NCBI GenBank assembly: GCA_934746645.1
Contig: CAKVFE010000001.1
Location: forward strand, 434,001-498,000
Origin: an uncultured Clostridia bacterium
GTDB lineage: Bacteria; Bacillota; Clostridia; Christensenellales; UBA1242
DNA: 64,000 nucleotides
Direction of reading: 5' to 3'
The stretch's first letter is position 1; every line of letters begins with the position of its first letter. Below the pieces are notes generated by a model. It worked only from the letters and a program-made list of their open reading frames with translations, was not told where the DNA came from and did not search any database. Positions 9,808-18,904 of the stretch are shown here, piece by piece. The position numbers and the translations under genes were made by a program.

Positions 9808-10416
9808 TTAATTATTTTCTATATTGTTTTTACTTTCTACATCTTCACTTTCAATAGTTGTTGGTGCTTGTGTATTATTGACAATGTTATTTTCCAATTT
9901 TTTCTTTCTTTTTATATCAAGTACTATACCAACTACTGCACTTATCATAAGTACAATTTCTAGTCCAGCACCAAAATAACTTGCAATCAAAAACATATAG
10001 ATTATGTTAAGCAAATTGCGTAAAAAAGAACCTGACTTAACAATAACAATATTTGTAAATATCATTGTTGTTAAATAACACAACATAGCAAACATTGGCA
10101 ATAATGATATTGCACCTTGCCATGTAACTATACTTAAAACTATTGTTGCTATCATTGCAATAATTGTTGCAATAAGATTGTATTTGGTTTTGTTGTATTT
10201 TTCAAGTAAATACATAGCTACAAGATAAACACAATCTACAGATATTGTTAAAGCACCAGTAAGTCCACCTTTTAAAAGCAAATAGTGTGTTGCAAACAAG
10301 ACATCTGATACAAATAGAAATGTTACTAAGTGTATCTTCTTTTTTGCAAACATTGATACAACATAAAACAAATCAGCAATACATACAAGTATTTGACTAA
10401 TAATATATAATGCCAT
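9808..10416 (-). CDS. YgjV-like integral membrane protein
   Basis: A 202-residue protein that is almost entirely hydrophobic up to residue 165, with about six membrane helices (starting near residues 2, 28, 55, 78, 100 and 130) and a charged, Asn-rich cytoplasmic tail. The short-helix layout with conserved polar spots resembles the YgjV family of inner-membrane proteins, whose function is unknown. The start has AAAGGG upstream. It lies 25 bp downstream of rubrerythrin 1 on the same strand and may be read through from it. Confidence 0.6.
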   Translation of the reverse strand: MALYIISQILVCIADLFYVVSMFAKKKIHLVTFLFVSDVLFATHYLLLKGGLTGALTISVDCVYLVAMYLLEKYNKTKYNLIATIIAMIATIVLSIVTWQGAISLLPMFAMLCYLTTMIFTNIVIVKSGSFLRNLLNIIYMFLIASYFGAGLEIVLMISAVVGIVLDIKRKKKLENNIVNNTQAPTTIESEDVESKNNIENN

Positions 10417-10441
10417 ATATTAATCCCTTTTATTATTTATC

Positions 10442-10981
10442 TTACTTATAGCTTTCACATTTTACTTGGAAATAACTTCTTTCGTGATGACATACTGGGC
10501 AAACTTGTGGAGCTTCTGTACCCTTGTAGATATGTCCACAATTTCTACATTGCCAATATACTTCGCCATCTTTTGTAAATACTTTCTTATCTTGTACATT
10601 TTTAGCAAGTATTCTATAACGCTCTTCGTGAGCTTTTTCTATTTCGGCTACGGCTCTAAACTTATAAGCAATATCGTGGAAGCCTTCTTCATCAGCTTCT
10701 TCAGCCATACGCTTGTACATTTCTGTCCATTCGCCATTTTCGCCATTGGCTGCATCTATAAGATTATCATAAGTTGTTGGTATACCGTCATGAAGTAATT
10801 TAAACCACATTTTAGCGTGTTCTTTTTCATTGTCTGCTGTTTCGGTAAAAATACTAGCAATTTGCTCATAACCATCTTTTTTAGCTTGGCTAGCATAAAA
10901 AGTATATTTGTTGCGAGCTTGACTTTCACCAGCAAATGCTTCTAATAAATTTTTTTCTGTTTTTGTACCTTTTAAATTCAT
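10442..10981 (-). CDS. rbr: rubrerythrin
   Basis: A 179-residue peroxide-reducing diiron protein typical of anaerobes. The N-terminal ferritin-like four-helix domain carries the ligands in AFAGESQARNKY, DNEKEHAKMW and AEIEKAHEERY. The C-terminal rubredoxin-like domain has CRNCG and CPVCH for a mononuclear iron. It accepts electrons from NAD(P)H through rubredoxin-type partners and reduces H2O2 to water. The start MNLKGTKTEKNL has AGGAG upstream; 16 extra in-frame codons further up were rejected because they include that site. It is downstream of a second rubrerythrin, with 95 bp between. Confidence 0.95.
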   Translation of the reverse strand: MNLKGTKTEKNLLEAFAGESQARNKYTFYASQAKKDGYEQIASIFTETADNEKEHAKMWFKLLHDGIPTTYDNLIDAANGENGEWTEMYKRMAEEADEEGFHDIAYKFRAVAEIEKAHEERYRILAKNVQDKKVFTKDGEVYWQCRNCGHIYKGTEAPQVCPVCHHERSYFQVKCESYK

Positions 10982-11076
10982 AGTTCTTTCTCCTAAATTA
11001 GTTTTTGGTATACATACATTATAAATCAAATTAAGATTTTATGATATTAAAAACAAGCAAATATTTAAAATATATT

Positions 11077-11724
11077 TTACTTATAATTTTCACATTTAAC
11101 TTCAAAACATCGTCTTCCGTGTCTACATACAGGACATACAATAGGCGCTTCTTTACCCGTTTGTATATAACCACAATTTCTACATTCCCAATCTACTTCA
11201 CTATCTTTTGTGTATACTTTGTTTTCTTCTATATTTCTAATAAGTGTTCTAAAACACTCTTCGTGAGTCTTTTCTATTTCGGCTACTGCTTTAAACATAT
11301 ATGCTATATTGTCAAAGCCCTCTTCTACAGCGTCTTGAACCATAGACTCATACATATCCAAATATTCGTTTCTCTCTTGACTAGCAGACTCTACAAGATT
11401 ATCGTAAGTAGAAGGTATATCTTTATTGGTTAACATTTGACTTAACACTTCAATATTGATATTGTCGTCATTATATTTGCTATCTCTAAATAGTGTATGG
11501 TCCAATGACCTATCTTCAACAAATGGCAATCCACGAAGAAGTTTAAACCACATTTTTGCGTGCTCTTTTTCATTATGTGCTGTTTTAATAAAAATGTCTG
11601 CTATTTGTTCATAATATTCATCTTTAGCAATACTAGCATAGTGTATATATTTTTCTCTATCTTTCTTTTCGCACTCAAATGCTTTTAATAGATTCTTTTC
11701 TGTCTTTGTTCCTTTTAGTTCCAT
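11077..11724 (-). CDS. divergent rubrerythrin with internal insertion
   Basis: A 215-residue paralogue of the adjacent rubrerythrin, starting with the same MELKGTKTEKNLL and keeping the diiron ligand segments NEKEHAKMW and AEIEKTHEE and the CRNCG/CPVCR rubredoxin centre. It differs by an insertion of about 35 residues (near 80-115) between helices 2 and 3, and by replacement of the usual GESQAR with CEKKDR after the first ligand helix. It is probably still a peroxidase, but the insertion may change partner or substrate access. It lies upstream of rubrerythrin 1 and presumably shares an operon with it. Confidence 0.88.
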   Translation of the reverse strand: MELKGTKTEKNLLKAFECEKKDREKYIHYASIAKDEYYEQIADIFIKTAHNEKEHAKMWFKLLRGLPFVEDRSLDHTLFRDSKYNDDNINIEVLSQMLTNKDIPSTYDNLVESASQERNEYLDMYESMVQDAVEEGFDNIAYMFKAVAEIEKTHEECFRTLIRNIEENKVYTKDSEVDWECRNCGYIQTGKEAPIVCPVCRHGRRCFEVKCENYK

Positions 11725-11864
11725 AATTGTTGCACTCCATAATATATTGCAATATCATTATAAACCATATCCATAATTTTACAGCAACAAAATATATAAA
11801 TATATCAAATAAAATATTTTAAATTATAATATTTTATGATACAATATACGATATAGGAGTTAAT

Positions 11865-12599
11865 ATGAAAAAACTAACATGTACACAATGTGGTGCAAGT
11901 ATCAATCCTGTAACATTGACTTGCGAATATTGTGGCTCAGTATATCTTAATAGTGACAACAATACAAAACCTGAAGTTGAAGAAAAATCAAAACGCAAAA
12001 AAGAATCAAAAATTCTTGTAGACAAAATCACAGACGAACAGTTGGGCAATATGATGAAAAAATATTGTGCAAGCAACTTTAAAAATAACTTTATTGGTAT
12101 TGTCTTTATGATAATATGGACTATAATTGCATTTTCAATCGGTATTGCTTCAACAGGTTTTATGGACGATATGAATGACTTTGGTGGTTTAAGTATAGTA
12201 AAAACTGTAAGCATTGCTCCATTTTTAATGGCTGGGTTTGGTCTATTTATGGCTATTAACCTTATTGTTTCTAGTTTTAAAGGTCAAGTAAACAAAGAAA
12301 TTAAACTTATTAAAGAAGGCAAGTATAAAGAAGCACACGATAGTCTTGAGAAAAAAGAATCTAAAAAACACAATGTTAATTATGTTTTAGGCTTGATACT
12401 TATAGACTATTATAGATTTGAAGATTTTGCCGAAGCAAAAGAACATATCCTTAATCTTCCACAAAAAGAATTGGCTATACTTATCAATAAAGATAGTAGA
12501 CTTTTGGACATTGCTAGCAACTTAGGTATTATGACACCTAACTACAATATCCATGACAATGATAGTTATAGCAATGGTGGATATACCTACACAATGTAA
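11865..12599 (+). CDS. zinc-ribbon membrane protein, function unknown
   Basis: A 244-residue protein. It starts with a zinc ribbon (CTQCG and CEYCG at residues about 4-24), followed by a charged Lys/Glu-rich linker and two membrane helices (about 70-92 and 115-138). A cytoplasmic C-terminal domain of about 100 residues has helical-repeat character. The layout is common in low-GC Gram-positives as an uncharacterised membrane-associated protein. The start has AGGAG upstream, and it is transcribed divergently from the rubrerythrins. The function cannot be deduced. Confidence 0.7.
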   Translation: MKKLTCTQCGASINPVTLTCEYCGSVYLNSDNNTKPEVEEKSKRKKESKILVDKITDEQLGNMMKKYCASNFKNNFIGIVFMIIWTIIAFSIGIASTGFMDDMNDFGGLSIVKTVSIAPFLMAGFGLFMAINLIVSSFKGQVNKEIKLIKEGKYKEAHDSLEKKESKKHNVNYVLGLILIDYYRFEDFAEAKEHILNLPQKELAILINKDSRLLDIASNLGIMTPNYNIHDNDSYSNGGYTYTM

Positions 12600-12603
12600 A
12601 CAA

Positions 12604-12640
12604 AAAAGATAGTGCGTAAAAACACTATCTTTTTTTATCA
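12604..12640 (+). terminator. intrinsic terminator
   Basis: Arms AAAAGATAGTG and CACTATCTTTT with a short loop, then T residues, directly after the zinc-ribbon gene. Confidence 0.88.
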
Positions 12641-12770
12641 ACCACATAATACATTATTTAATAACAAATATATCAATATTGTTATAATCTATATAATTTA
12701 GTAAAAAAAATCAACATTGACTTTATGTATATTTGGTGCTAAAATATAGCGTAATTAAAAAGGAGCTATC

Positions 12771-13115
12771 ATGACAAAACAACAAATTGAAGCTAAAAGA
12801 CAAATGATTATTAATACTTGCAGAAATCAAATAAAACAAATGCACACTATTTTAAAATCTTTCGGTGACATACCTGGTCTTGCAAATAACGCAGATGCCA
12901 ACATTCTTGTTAATGATATACTTTTAAGAATAGGTTCTAGCGAAAGAGATATAAAAGTGTTCCAGTTGAAGCCAGATGACTATATTGAAAGATACGATGC
13001 AGACCATTATATTAAGTTTATGCAAGACAAAATAAACTTTTATAAATCTAGACAAGAATTTTATGCTTTCAATGCTTCATTACGCACTATACCAGATAGC
13101 GATTTTTCTCGTTAA
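12771..13115 (+). CDS. small helical protein, function unknown
   Basis: A 114-residue soluble protein, rich in helix-forming residues, with no recognised motif. It is supported as a real gene by an AAAAAGGAG ribosome binding site at the right distance, its own terminator and an isolated position between two terminators. No neighbour suggests a role. Confidence 0.65.
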   Translation: MTKQQIEAKRQMIINTCRNQIKQMHTILKSFGDIPGLANNADANILVNDILLRIGSSERDIKVFQLKPDDYIERYDADHYIKFMQDKINFYKSRQEFYAFNASLRTIPDSDFSR

Positions 13116-13124
13116 TACAATAAA

Positions 13125-13158
13125 AAAAGAACTTTACATTTAGTAGAGTTCTTTTTTA
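13125..13158 (+). terminator. intrinsic terminator
   Basis: Arms AAAAAGAACT and AGTTCTTTTT after the small helical gene. The stem also ends in T on the opposite strand, so it may serve both directions towards the Nudix gene end. Confidence 0.8.
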
Positions 13159-13205
13159 TTATTTTTTATCTTACAGTAAATTGAATTTGTTTTTGTTAAT
13201 TAGAT

Positions 13206-13766
13206 TTATTTTTTAGTTGCTAAAAACAACTTTACCATAAGTGTAGTGATAATATCTACAGTGTGAGTATTTAAAAAATTGTCTACATCTTTACACTTAA
13301 CCCTTACAATATCAATTTGTTCGGATTCGTCAAGATGTTGGTTGTGGTTAAGTACAACTTGGGCAAAATATGTTTCCATTGTTTCGTCACTCATACCTAC
13401 CGAAGTATAACCTACATTGCCTATACGCTCTATACTTACTACTTCAGCACCTATTTCTTCGCCCACTTCTCTTTTTGCAGAAACCAGACTATCTTCATTG
13501 TCGTCTACTAGACCTGCTGGTACTTCGTACACATAGTCATTGACAACATATCTAAAATTTTTGATAAATACTATTTCGTCTGTTTCTTTTATATATGGGA
13601 CTATTTTGACTGCATCAACATAGGTACTTTTACCTATGTCTTTTTCTTTTCTACGACTAGCAAAATAATACTCAAAAGGTTTACCATTATTGTTATATTT
13701 TGCTGTATAAAAATTAAGATATTTTGTATCTGTATTTTTAATTATTTTTTCAAATTGCATACACAT
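13206..13766 (-). CDS. Nudix hydrolase, ADP-ribose pyrophosphatase-like
   Basis: A 186-residue Nudix protein that hydrolyses a nucleoside diphosphate linked to another group. The Nudix box is complete: G, five residues, E, seven residues, then REVGEEIG. The preceding VYEVPAGLVDDNE (near residue 80) is typical of the ADP-ribose pyrophosphatase group, so an ADP-ribose-type substrate is likely but unproven. It is the last gene of the secA-prfB-tsaD operon, starting 8 bp after tsaD. ATG codons at 13766 and 13760 are both possible; only a weak GGTGG site is present. Confidence 0.88.
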   Translation of the reverse strand: MCMQFEKIIKNTDTKYLNFYTAKYNNNGKPFEYYFASRRKEKDIGKSTYVDAVKIVPYIKETDEIVFIKNFRYVVNDYVYEVPAGLVDDNEDSLVSAKREVGEEIGAEVVSIERIGNVGYTSVGMSDETMETYFAQVVLNHNQHLDESEQIDIVRVKCKDVDNFLNTHTVDIITTLMVKLFLATKK

Positions 13767-13773
13767 ACCACCA

Positions 13774-14856
13774 TTATCTTTTTACTACATATTTTAAATT
13801 TAAGTTAGGTGTAGCTGTAAGTTCGGTTGTAGCAAAACCTGAGTTGGATATAAGATTAAAATATCCTTCACTAGCAATCATAGCTGCATTGTCAGTACAC
13901 AATACCATTGGTGGGAACAATACTCTTATACCATTACGCTTGCCTTCTTCGGTAAGTTGTTGTCTTAAATAACTGTTGGCAGCAACTCCACCTGCTACTG
14001 CTAATGTAGTAAATTTATATTTTTTACAAGCTCTTATACTTTTTTCAACCAATGCACCAACTGCTTCTTTTTGGAAAGATGCACAAACATCTGGAATATT
14101 AGGTTGAATGTTGTGTTGTTGAAGATTGTGTAAATAGTTGATAACAGCAGTCTTTAAACCACTATAACTAAAATTAAAGCTATTTTTTAAAGCGTCAGAT
14201 TTTACAAATTGTAATGTTGGTTGACCTTCTTTTGCTGTCTTATCTACAATAGGGCCACCCGGATAACCAAGTCCCAAAACTTTTGAAACCTTATCATAAG
14301 CTTCGCCTATAGCGTCATCAACAGTAGAACCAATCAAAATATTGTTGGTATAGTCTGCGACTTTAACTATAGCAGTATGTCCACCACTAACAATCAATGC
14401 CATATATGGAGGGACTAAGTCTGGTGTAGCGATATAGTTGGCACTTATATGTCCTTTAATATGGTTGACTTTAATAAGTGGTTTGTTAAGTGCAAAAGCT
14501 AAAGATTTTGCATAAGTAACACCAACCATTAAAGCACCCATTAGTCCAGCGCCATAAGTAACAGCGATAGCGTCAATATCATCTAAAGTAACATTGGCTT
14601 TTTCTAGTGCTTCTGTCAAAACATTGTCAATAGCCATAATATGATTACGACTAGCGACTTCTGGCACTACACCACCAAAACGCTTATGTATTTCTATTTG
14701 GGTAGCAATAACATTGCTCAATACTTCTCTGCCATTTTTTACTACAGCAATACTGGTTTCGTCACAACTACTTTCAATACCCAATATTAAGATGTCTTTA
14801 TTTTTATAGTTTTTTACTAAATAATCAAACTTTTCTTTAGAAATTGTTTCGTACAT
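13774..14856 (-). CDS. tsaD: tRNA N6-adenosine threonylcarbamoyltransferase subunit TsaD
   Basis: Transfers the threonylcarbamoyl group to A37 of ANN-decoding tRNAs, working with TsaB and TsaE. At 360 residues it is slightly long because of a 16-20 residue N-terminal extension before ILGIESSCDETSIAV. The metal-binding HIKGHISAN motif is present near residue 128, as are the ASHD-fold glycine-rich segments SGGHTA and DNAAMIA. The start has AAAGGTG upstream, overlapping the end of prfB. It lies in an operon with secA, prfB and a Nudix gene. Confidence 0.96.
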   Translation of the reverse strand: MYETISKEKFDYLVKNYKNKDILILGIESSCDETSIAVVKNGREVLSNVIATQIEIHKRFGGVVPEVASRNHIMAIDNVLTEALEKANVTLDDIDAIAVTYGAGLMGALMVGVTYAKSLAFALNKPLIKVNHIKGHISANYIATPDLVPPYMALIVSGGHTAIVKVADYTNNILIGSTVDDAIGEAYDKVSKVLGLGYPGGPIVDKTAKEGQPTLQFVKSDALKNSFNFSYSGLKTAVINYLHNLQQHNIQPNIPDVCASFQKEAVGALVEKSIRACKKYKFTTLAVAGGVAANSYLRQQLTEEGKRNGIRVLFPPMVLCTDNAAMIASEGYFNLISNSGFATTELTATPNLNLKYVVKR

Positions 14857-14866
14857 ATTATCACCT

Positions 14867-15965
14867 TTAACTCTTTTCCCACTTTAAGTACTCAAGTATA
14901 AGTTCGTCAATTTTCCCGTCCATTACAGCCATAACATCAGTAAGTTTTAGCCCTGTACGGTGGTCACTAACCATTGTATATGGGCAGAACACATAACTTC
15001 GTATTTGACTACCCCATTCTATTTTTTTATTATCGCCTTTAAGCTTTAATGCTTCTTGACGATTTTCTTCTTCTTTCAAACTAACTAGTTTTGCTATAAG
15101 CAACTTCATAGCTGTTTCTCTGTTTTGTATTTGACTACGCTCATTTTGACAAGTAACAACTATACCAGTTGGAAAATGTGTAATACGGATAGCACTATCT
15201 GTCTTATTGACATGTTGGCCACCAGCACCACTACTTCTATAAGTATCAATACGGATATCGTCTGGATTGATAACAATAGAGTTGTCATCTTCAACATCAG
15301 GCATAACTTCTACACTAGCAAAACTTGTGTGTCTACGCTTATTGGCATCAAAAGGACTTATACGCACCAATCTATGCACGCCTATTTCACCTTTTAAATA
15401 TCCATAAGCATTATAGCCATTGACCATAAAAGTTACACTTTTTAAGCCTGCACCATCTCCGTCCAAACTATCTATAAGTTCTACTTTAAAGTCATTGTTT
15501 TTTGCCCACATTGTGTACATACGATAAAGCATTTGCACCCAATCACAAGCTTCAGTCCCACCAGCACCACTATGTATCTTAACAATAGCATTGTTGCTAT
15601 CATATTTGCCATTAAGCAATGTTTCTAGATACAACTGGTCTGTTTTCTTTTTTAGTATATCCAACTGCTCGTTGATATAATCCAAATTAGCAGTATCTTC
15701 ATCTGCAACTTCGTCTATTGCAAATGTTAAAAATTCGGTTTCGTCTTTTAAAGTGTTGTAGTTGTCAACTTCATCTTTTTTATGTTTAAGTTCTTTGTTG
15801 TAACTAGCACTTAAATTTAGATTGGTATACACTTCCTTTAACTCTAATTGTTGAGTTAAATATTGTATACGATTATTGATAGTATCTAAGTCAAAGACAC
15901 TGACAGCATACATCTAAGCTGTCAGTGATAGTCTTTAATCTTTCTATAAGTTCTTCTTTTTGCAT
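14867..15965 (-). CDS. prfB: peptide chain release factor 2, expressed by +1 programmed frameshift
   Basis: Releases the peptide at UGA and UAA codons. The coding sequence begins at ATG 15965 (AGAAGG upstream), reads 24 codons to an in-frame TGA at 15891-15893, and continues in the +1 frame from GAC, so it is a joined gene of about 365 residues, the same as E. coli RF2. The stop-recognition SPF tripeptide falls at about residues 203-205 and the catalytic GGQ at 248-250. The slippery sequence CTTTGAC is canonical, but the usual AGGGGG upstream is absent and a perfect hairpin takes its place (separate entry). Reading from an ATG at 15913 would bypass the autoregulation and has no ribosome binding site. 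It lies just after secA. Confidence 0.95.
15890..15927 (-). promoter_or_regulatory. prfB +1 frameshift element with upstream 10-bp hairpin
   Basis: On the coding strand the order is arm CACTGACAGC, a 10-base loop, arm GCTGTCAGTG, one T, then the slippery CTT TGA C. The stem is perfect over 10 bp and ends one base before the P-site codon. In known RF2 genes an AGGGGG Shine-Dalgarno-like word three bases before CTT stimulates the shift, and I see none here. A contribution of the hairpin to frameshifting is inference. Confidence 0.75.
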
Positions 15966-15982
15966 TATAACTAACCTTCTAA

Positions 15983-18652
15983 TTAATTGGTTTTGCCACA
16001 GCAATTTTTATATTTTTTACCACTTCCACAAGGACATGGGTCATTACGACCAACGCTAGGTTTGGTGTTCTTAGTTGGAGCATTGCCTTCTGGAGAATTG
16101 GTAAACATAACTGGCTTTTTCTCTTGTACAGGTTCGATATTTACTTTTGCATGTAACAAGAATGTTGCAACTTCAGTACGGATTTGTTCAACCATTTTGT
16201 CAAACAACTCAAAACCTTCTTGCTTATAAGCAATAACTGGGTCATGGTTACCATAAGCTCTTAAACCAATTTCGTTACGAAGCATATTCATATAGTCAAT
16301 ATGATCCATCCACAAAGAATCTACTACTCTTAGCAAGAATGATCTTTCTACTACTTCAAAATTAAATCCAATCTTATTGGTTTCTTCACACTTTTTGTTA
16401 TAAATTTCTTCAGCGTGCTCTGCTACTTGGTTGGCTAGCATTTCTACATCCATACCTTCTACCAAATCTTCAGTAACATAGTTGTAGTCAGGTCCAAATA
16501 ATTTAACATTAAGAGCGTCATTGATAGCATTGATATCCCATTCGTCAAAGCTCTTTTCATCACTTACATTGTCATAAACTGTTTTTGTTGCCAATTCTCT
16601 AATCATATCCAAAACTTCGTCGTGGATATTAGCACCTTCCAATACCCTATTGCGTTGGTCATAAATGATTTTACGCTGAGAGTTAAGGACATCGTCATAT
16701 TTTAGGACATTGCTTCTAGCTGAGAAGTTGAAACCTTCAATTCGTTTTTGAGCTGTTTCGATACTACGAGATAACATCTTAAATTGGAAAGGAGTATTTT
16801 CGTCAACTTTAAAGAATTGTACCAAACGTTTCATTTGATCTCCACCAAAGCGTCTTACAAGTTCGTCTTCCATACTTACATAGAATACACTTGAACCTGG
16901 GTCACCTTGACGACCAGCACGACCACGCAACTGGTTGTCGATACGCCTACTTTCGTGTCTTTCTGTACCAATAATATGCAAACCACCTAAAGTAACTACT
17001 TTGCGTTTTTCTGCATCGGTAACTTCTTTAAATTCGTTGTAAGCTTTTCTATAGCGTTCACGCATTGCATTAAGTTCTTCATTATCTGTTTCTACAAATG
17101 AAGTACAAAATTCAAGTTGTTCGTCAGTAAAGCCTAAATCTCTCATCTTTTTCTTTGCCAAAAATTCTGGGTTGCCACCTAGCAAAATATCGGTACCACG
17201 GCCTGCCATATTGGTAGCAATAGTTACAGCACCCATACGACCTGCTTGTGCAATAATCTCACTTTCTTGTTGGTGATTTTTAGCATTTAAAACATTGTGT
17301 TTAATTTTTTCATATTTTAATAGTTTTGACAATTCTTCAGATTTTTCAATAGTAATTGTACCTATCAAAATAGGTCTACCATCTGCGTGAACTGCTTTTA
17401 CTTCTTCAACTATATTTCTAAGTTTTGCTTGTTGTGTAGGATAAATAATATCTGGATAATCTACACGCTTAATAGGTTTGTTGGTAGGTATAGTAACAAC
17501 ATCTAATCCATAGATTTTGTTAAATTCTATTTCTTCTGTTTTTGCTGTACCAGTCATACCAGAAAGTTTTTCATAAATACGGAAGAAATTTTGGAAAGTA
17601 ATTGTAGCCAAAGTTTTGTTTTCGTCTTTAATAGTAACGCCTTCTTTAGCTTCGATTGCTTGGTGTAAACCATTGGAATATTTTCTTCCTTCCATAAGTC
17701 TACCAGTAAACTCATCAACAATAATGATTTCGTCATCTTTAACAATGTAGTTGTTATCTCTTTTCATAATATATTGAGCACGCAACGCATTGTTGATATG
17801 GTGGTTAAGTTCGATATTGCCAATATCACTTAAATTTTCTACTTTAAAGAATTTTTCAGCTTTGGCAACACCATCTTCGGTAAGTCTGATAGCTTTTTCT
17901 TTTTCGTCTATTTCATAATCTGTTTCGGCAAGACCTTTTACAAATCTTGAAGCAGTCTTGTATGTGTCAGAACTCTTAAATCCCATACCAGAAATAATAA
18001 GTGGTGTTCTGGCTTCATCAATCAAAATACTATCTACTTCGTCCACAATAGCAAAATGATATCCACGACAAACTCTATCGTTGATATTGGTAACCATATT
18101 ATCTCTTAGGTAGTCAAAACCTAATTCGTTGTTGGTAGAATATGTAATATCGCATTTGTATGCTTCACGCTTATCTGATGGACTCATATTAGCCATACTT
18201 ACGCCAACTGTTAGTCCTAAGAAAGTAAACAATTTGCCCATCCACTCAGCGTCACGCTTAGAAAGATATTCGTTGACAGTAACAATATGAACACCTTTTC
18301 CTTCTAGTGCTACTAGATATGCAGGCAATGTTTCTACCAACGTTTTACCTTCACCAGTACGCATTTCGGCAATACGGCCTTGGAATAATGCAATACCACC
18401 CAATAATTGAACATGGAAGTGACGCATACCCAAAACTCTTTCACTTGCTTCTCTAACAACAGCAAACGCATCAGGCAAAATATCAATCAACTTTTCACCT
18501 TGACTAATACGCTCTTTAAGTTTAGGAGTCATAGCCTTCAACTCTTCATCACTCATATTTTTATACAAGTCAGATTTTTCTTCAATTAGGTTGGCTATCT
18601 TTTCAAGCTTTGCGACATTTCTTTCATTTTCGCTTTTAAATAATTTAAACAT
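15983..18652 (-). CDS. secA: preprotein translocase ATPase SecA
   Basis: Motor ATPase that drives proteins through SecYEG at the membrane. At 889 residues it is full length. It has the Walker A motif in MRTGEGKTLV, the DEAD-type VDEVDSILIDEARTPLI, the second helicase domain with RAGRQGDPG, and a C-terminal SEC-C zinc motif CPCGSGKKYKNCC that binds SecB or ribosomes. The start MFKLFKSENER is chosen for GGGAG upstream and agreement with the family; 15 upstream codons are excluded. It is the first gene of a secA-prfB-tsaD-Nudix operon with a good promoter at 18786-18814. Confidence 0.98.
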   Translation of the reverse strand: MFKLFKSENERNVAKLEKIANLIEEKSDLYKNMSDEELKAMTPKLKERISQGEKLIDILPDAFAVVREASERVLGMRHFHVQLLGGIALFQGRIAEMRTGEGKTLVETLPAYLVALEGKGVHIVTVNEYLSKRDAEWMGKLFTFLGLTVGVSMANMSPSDKREAYKCDITYSTNNELGFDYLRDNMVTNINDRVCRGYHFAIVDEVDSILIDEARTPLIISGMGFKSSDTYKTASRFVKGLAETDYEIDEKEKAIRLTEDGVAKAEKFFKVENLSDIGNIELNHHINNALRAQYIMKRDNNYIVKDDEIIIVDEFTGRLMEGRKYSNGLHQAIEAKEGVTIKDENKTLATITFQNFFRIYEKLSGMTGTAKTEEIEFNKIYGLDVVTIPTNKPIKRVDYPDIIYPTQQAKLRNIVEEVKAVHADGRPILIGTITIEKSEELSKLLKYEKIKHNVLNAKNHQQESEIIAQAGRMGAVTIATNMAGRGTDILLGGNPEFLAKKKMRDLGFTDEQLEFCTSFVETDNEELNAMRERYRKAYNEFKEVTDAEKRKVVTLGGLHIIGTERHESRRIDNQLRGRAGRQGDPGSSVFYVSMEDELVRRFGGDQMKRLVQFFKVDENTPFQFKMLSRSIETAQKRIEGFNFSARSNVLKYDDVLNSQRKIIYDQRNRVLEGANIHDEVLDMIRELATKTVYDNVSDEKSFDEWDINAINDALNVKLFGPDYNYVTEDLVEGMDVEMLANQVAEHAEEIYNKKCEETNKIGFNFEVVERSFLLRVVDSLWMDHIDYMNMLRNEIGLRAYGNHDPVIAYKQEGFELFDKMVEQIRTEVATFLLHAKVNIEPVQEKKPVMFTNSPEGNAPTKNTKPSVGRNDPCPCGSGKKYKNCCGKTN

Positions 18653-18785
18653 TTTTGCTCCCCAAATATTTATTAAAACCAAAGTTAAACATATCAATTT
18701 TTGTGTTAATAACTTTGTCGTTTTTCAAATTGTCGAATAATAAAAATAAATATATATAATATATTAACTTATTCTTGCACAAATC

Positions 18786-18814
18786 ATTGTACTATATTTT
18801 TACTATTTATACAA
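18786..18814 (-). promoter_or_regulatory. sigma-A-type promoter of the secA operon
   Basis: On the minus strand TTGTAT and TACAAT are separated by exactly 17 bp, about 130 bp upstream of the secA start. This is the best-spaced hexamer pair in the gap. Confidence 0.6.
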
Positions 18815-18873
18815 CTTTTTGACATTGCTTTTTTATTATACATTTGCCGAATAATGAATAATAAAAACAAAAA

Positions 18874-18901
18874 AGAAAGTAGCCACAATGGACGACTTTC
18901 T
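18874..18901 (-). terminator. intrinsic terminator of recD2-comFC
   Basis: Arms AGAAAGT and ACTTTCT with an inner CCA/TGG pairing, followed on the minus strand by a T run, just after comFC. Confidence 0.8.
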
Positions 18902-18904
18902 AAT

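Noticed and set aside
10982..11029. Longer start of rubrerythrin 1
   Set aside because: The upstream codons contain the AGGAG ribosome binding site of the start at 10981.
14867..15913. prfB starting at an ATG in the +1 frame
   Set aside because: There is no ribosome binding site; the upstream 24-codon frame plus CTTTGAC gives the normal RF2 length.
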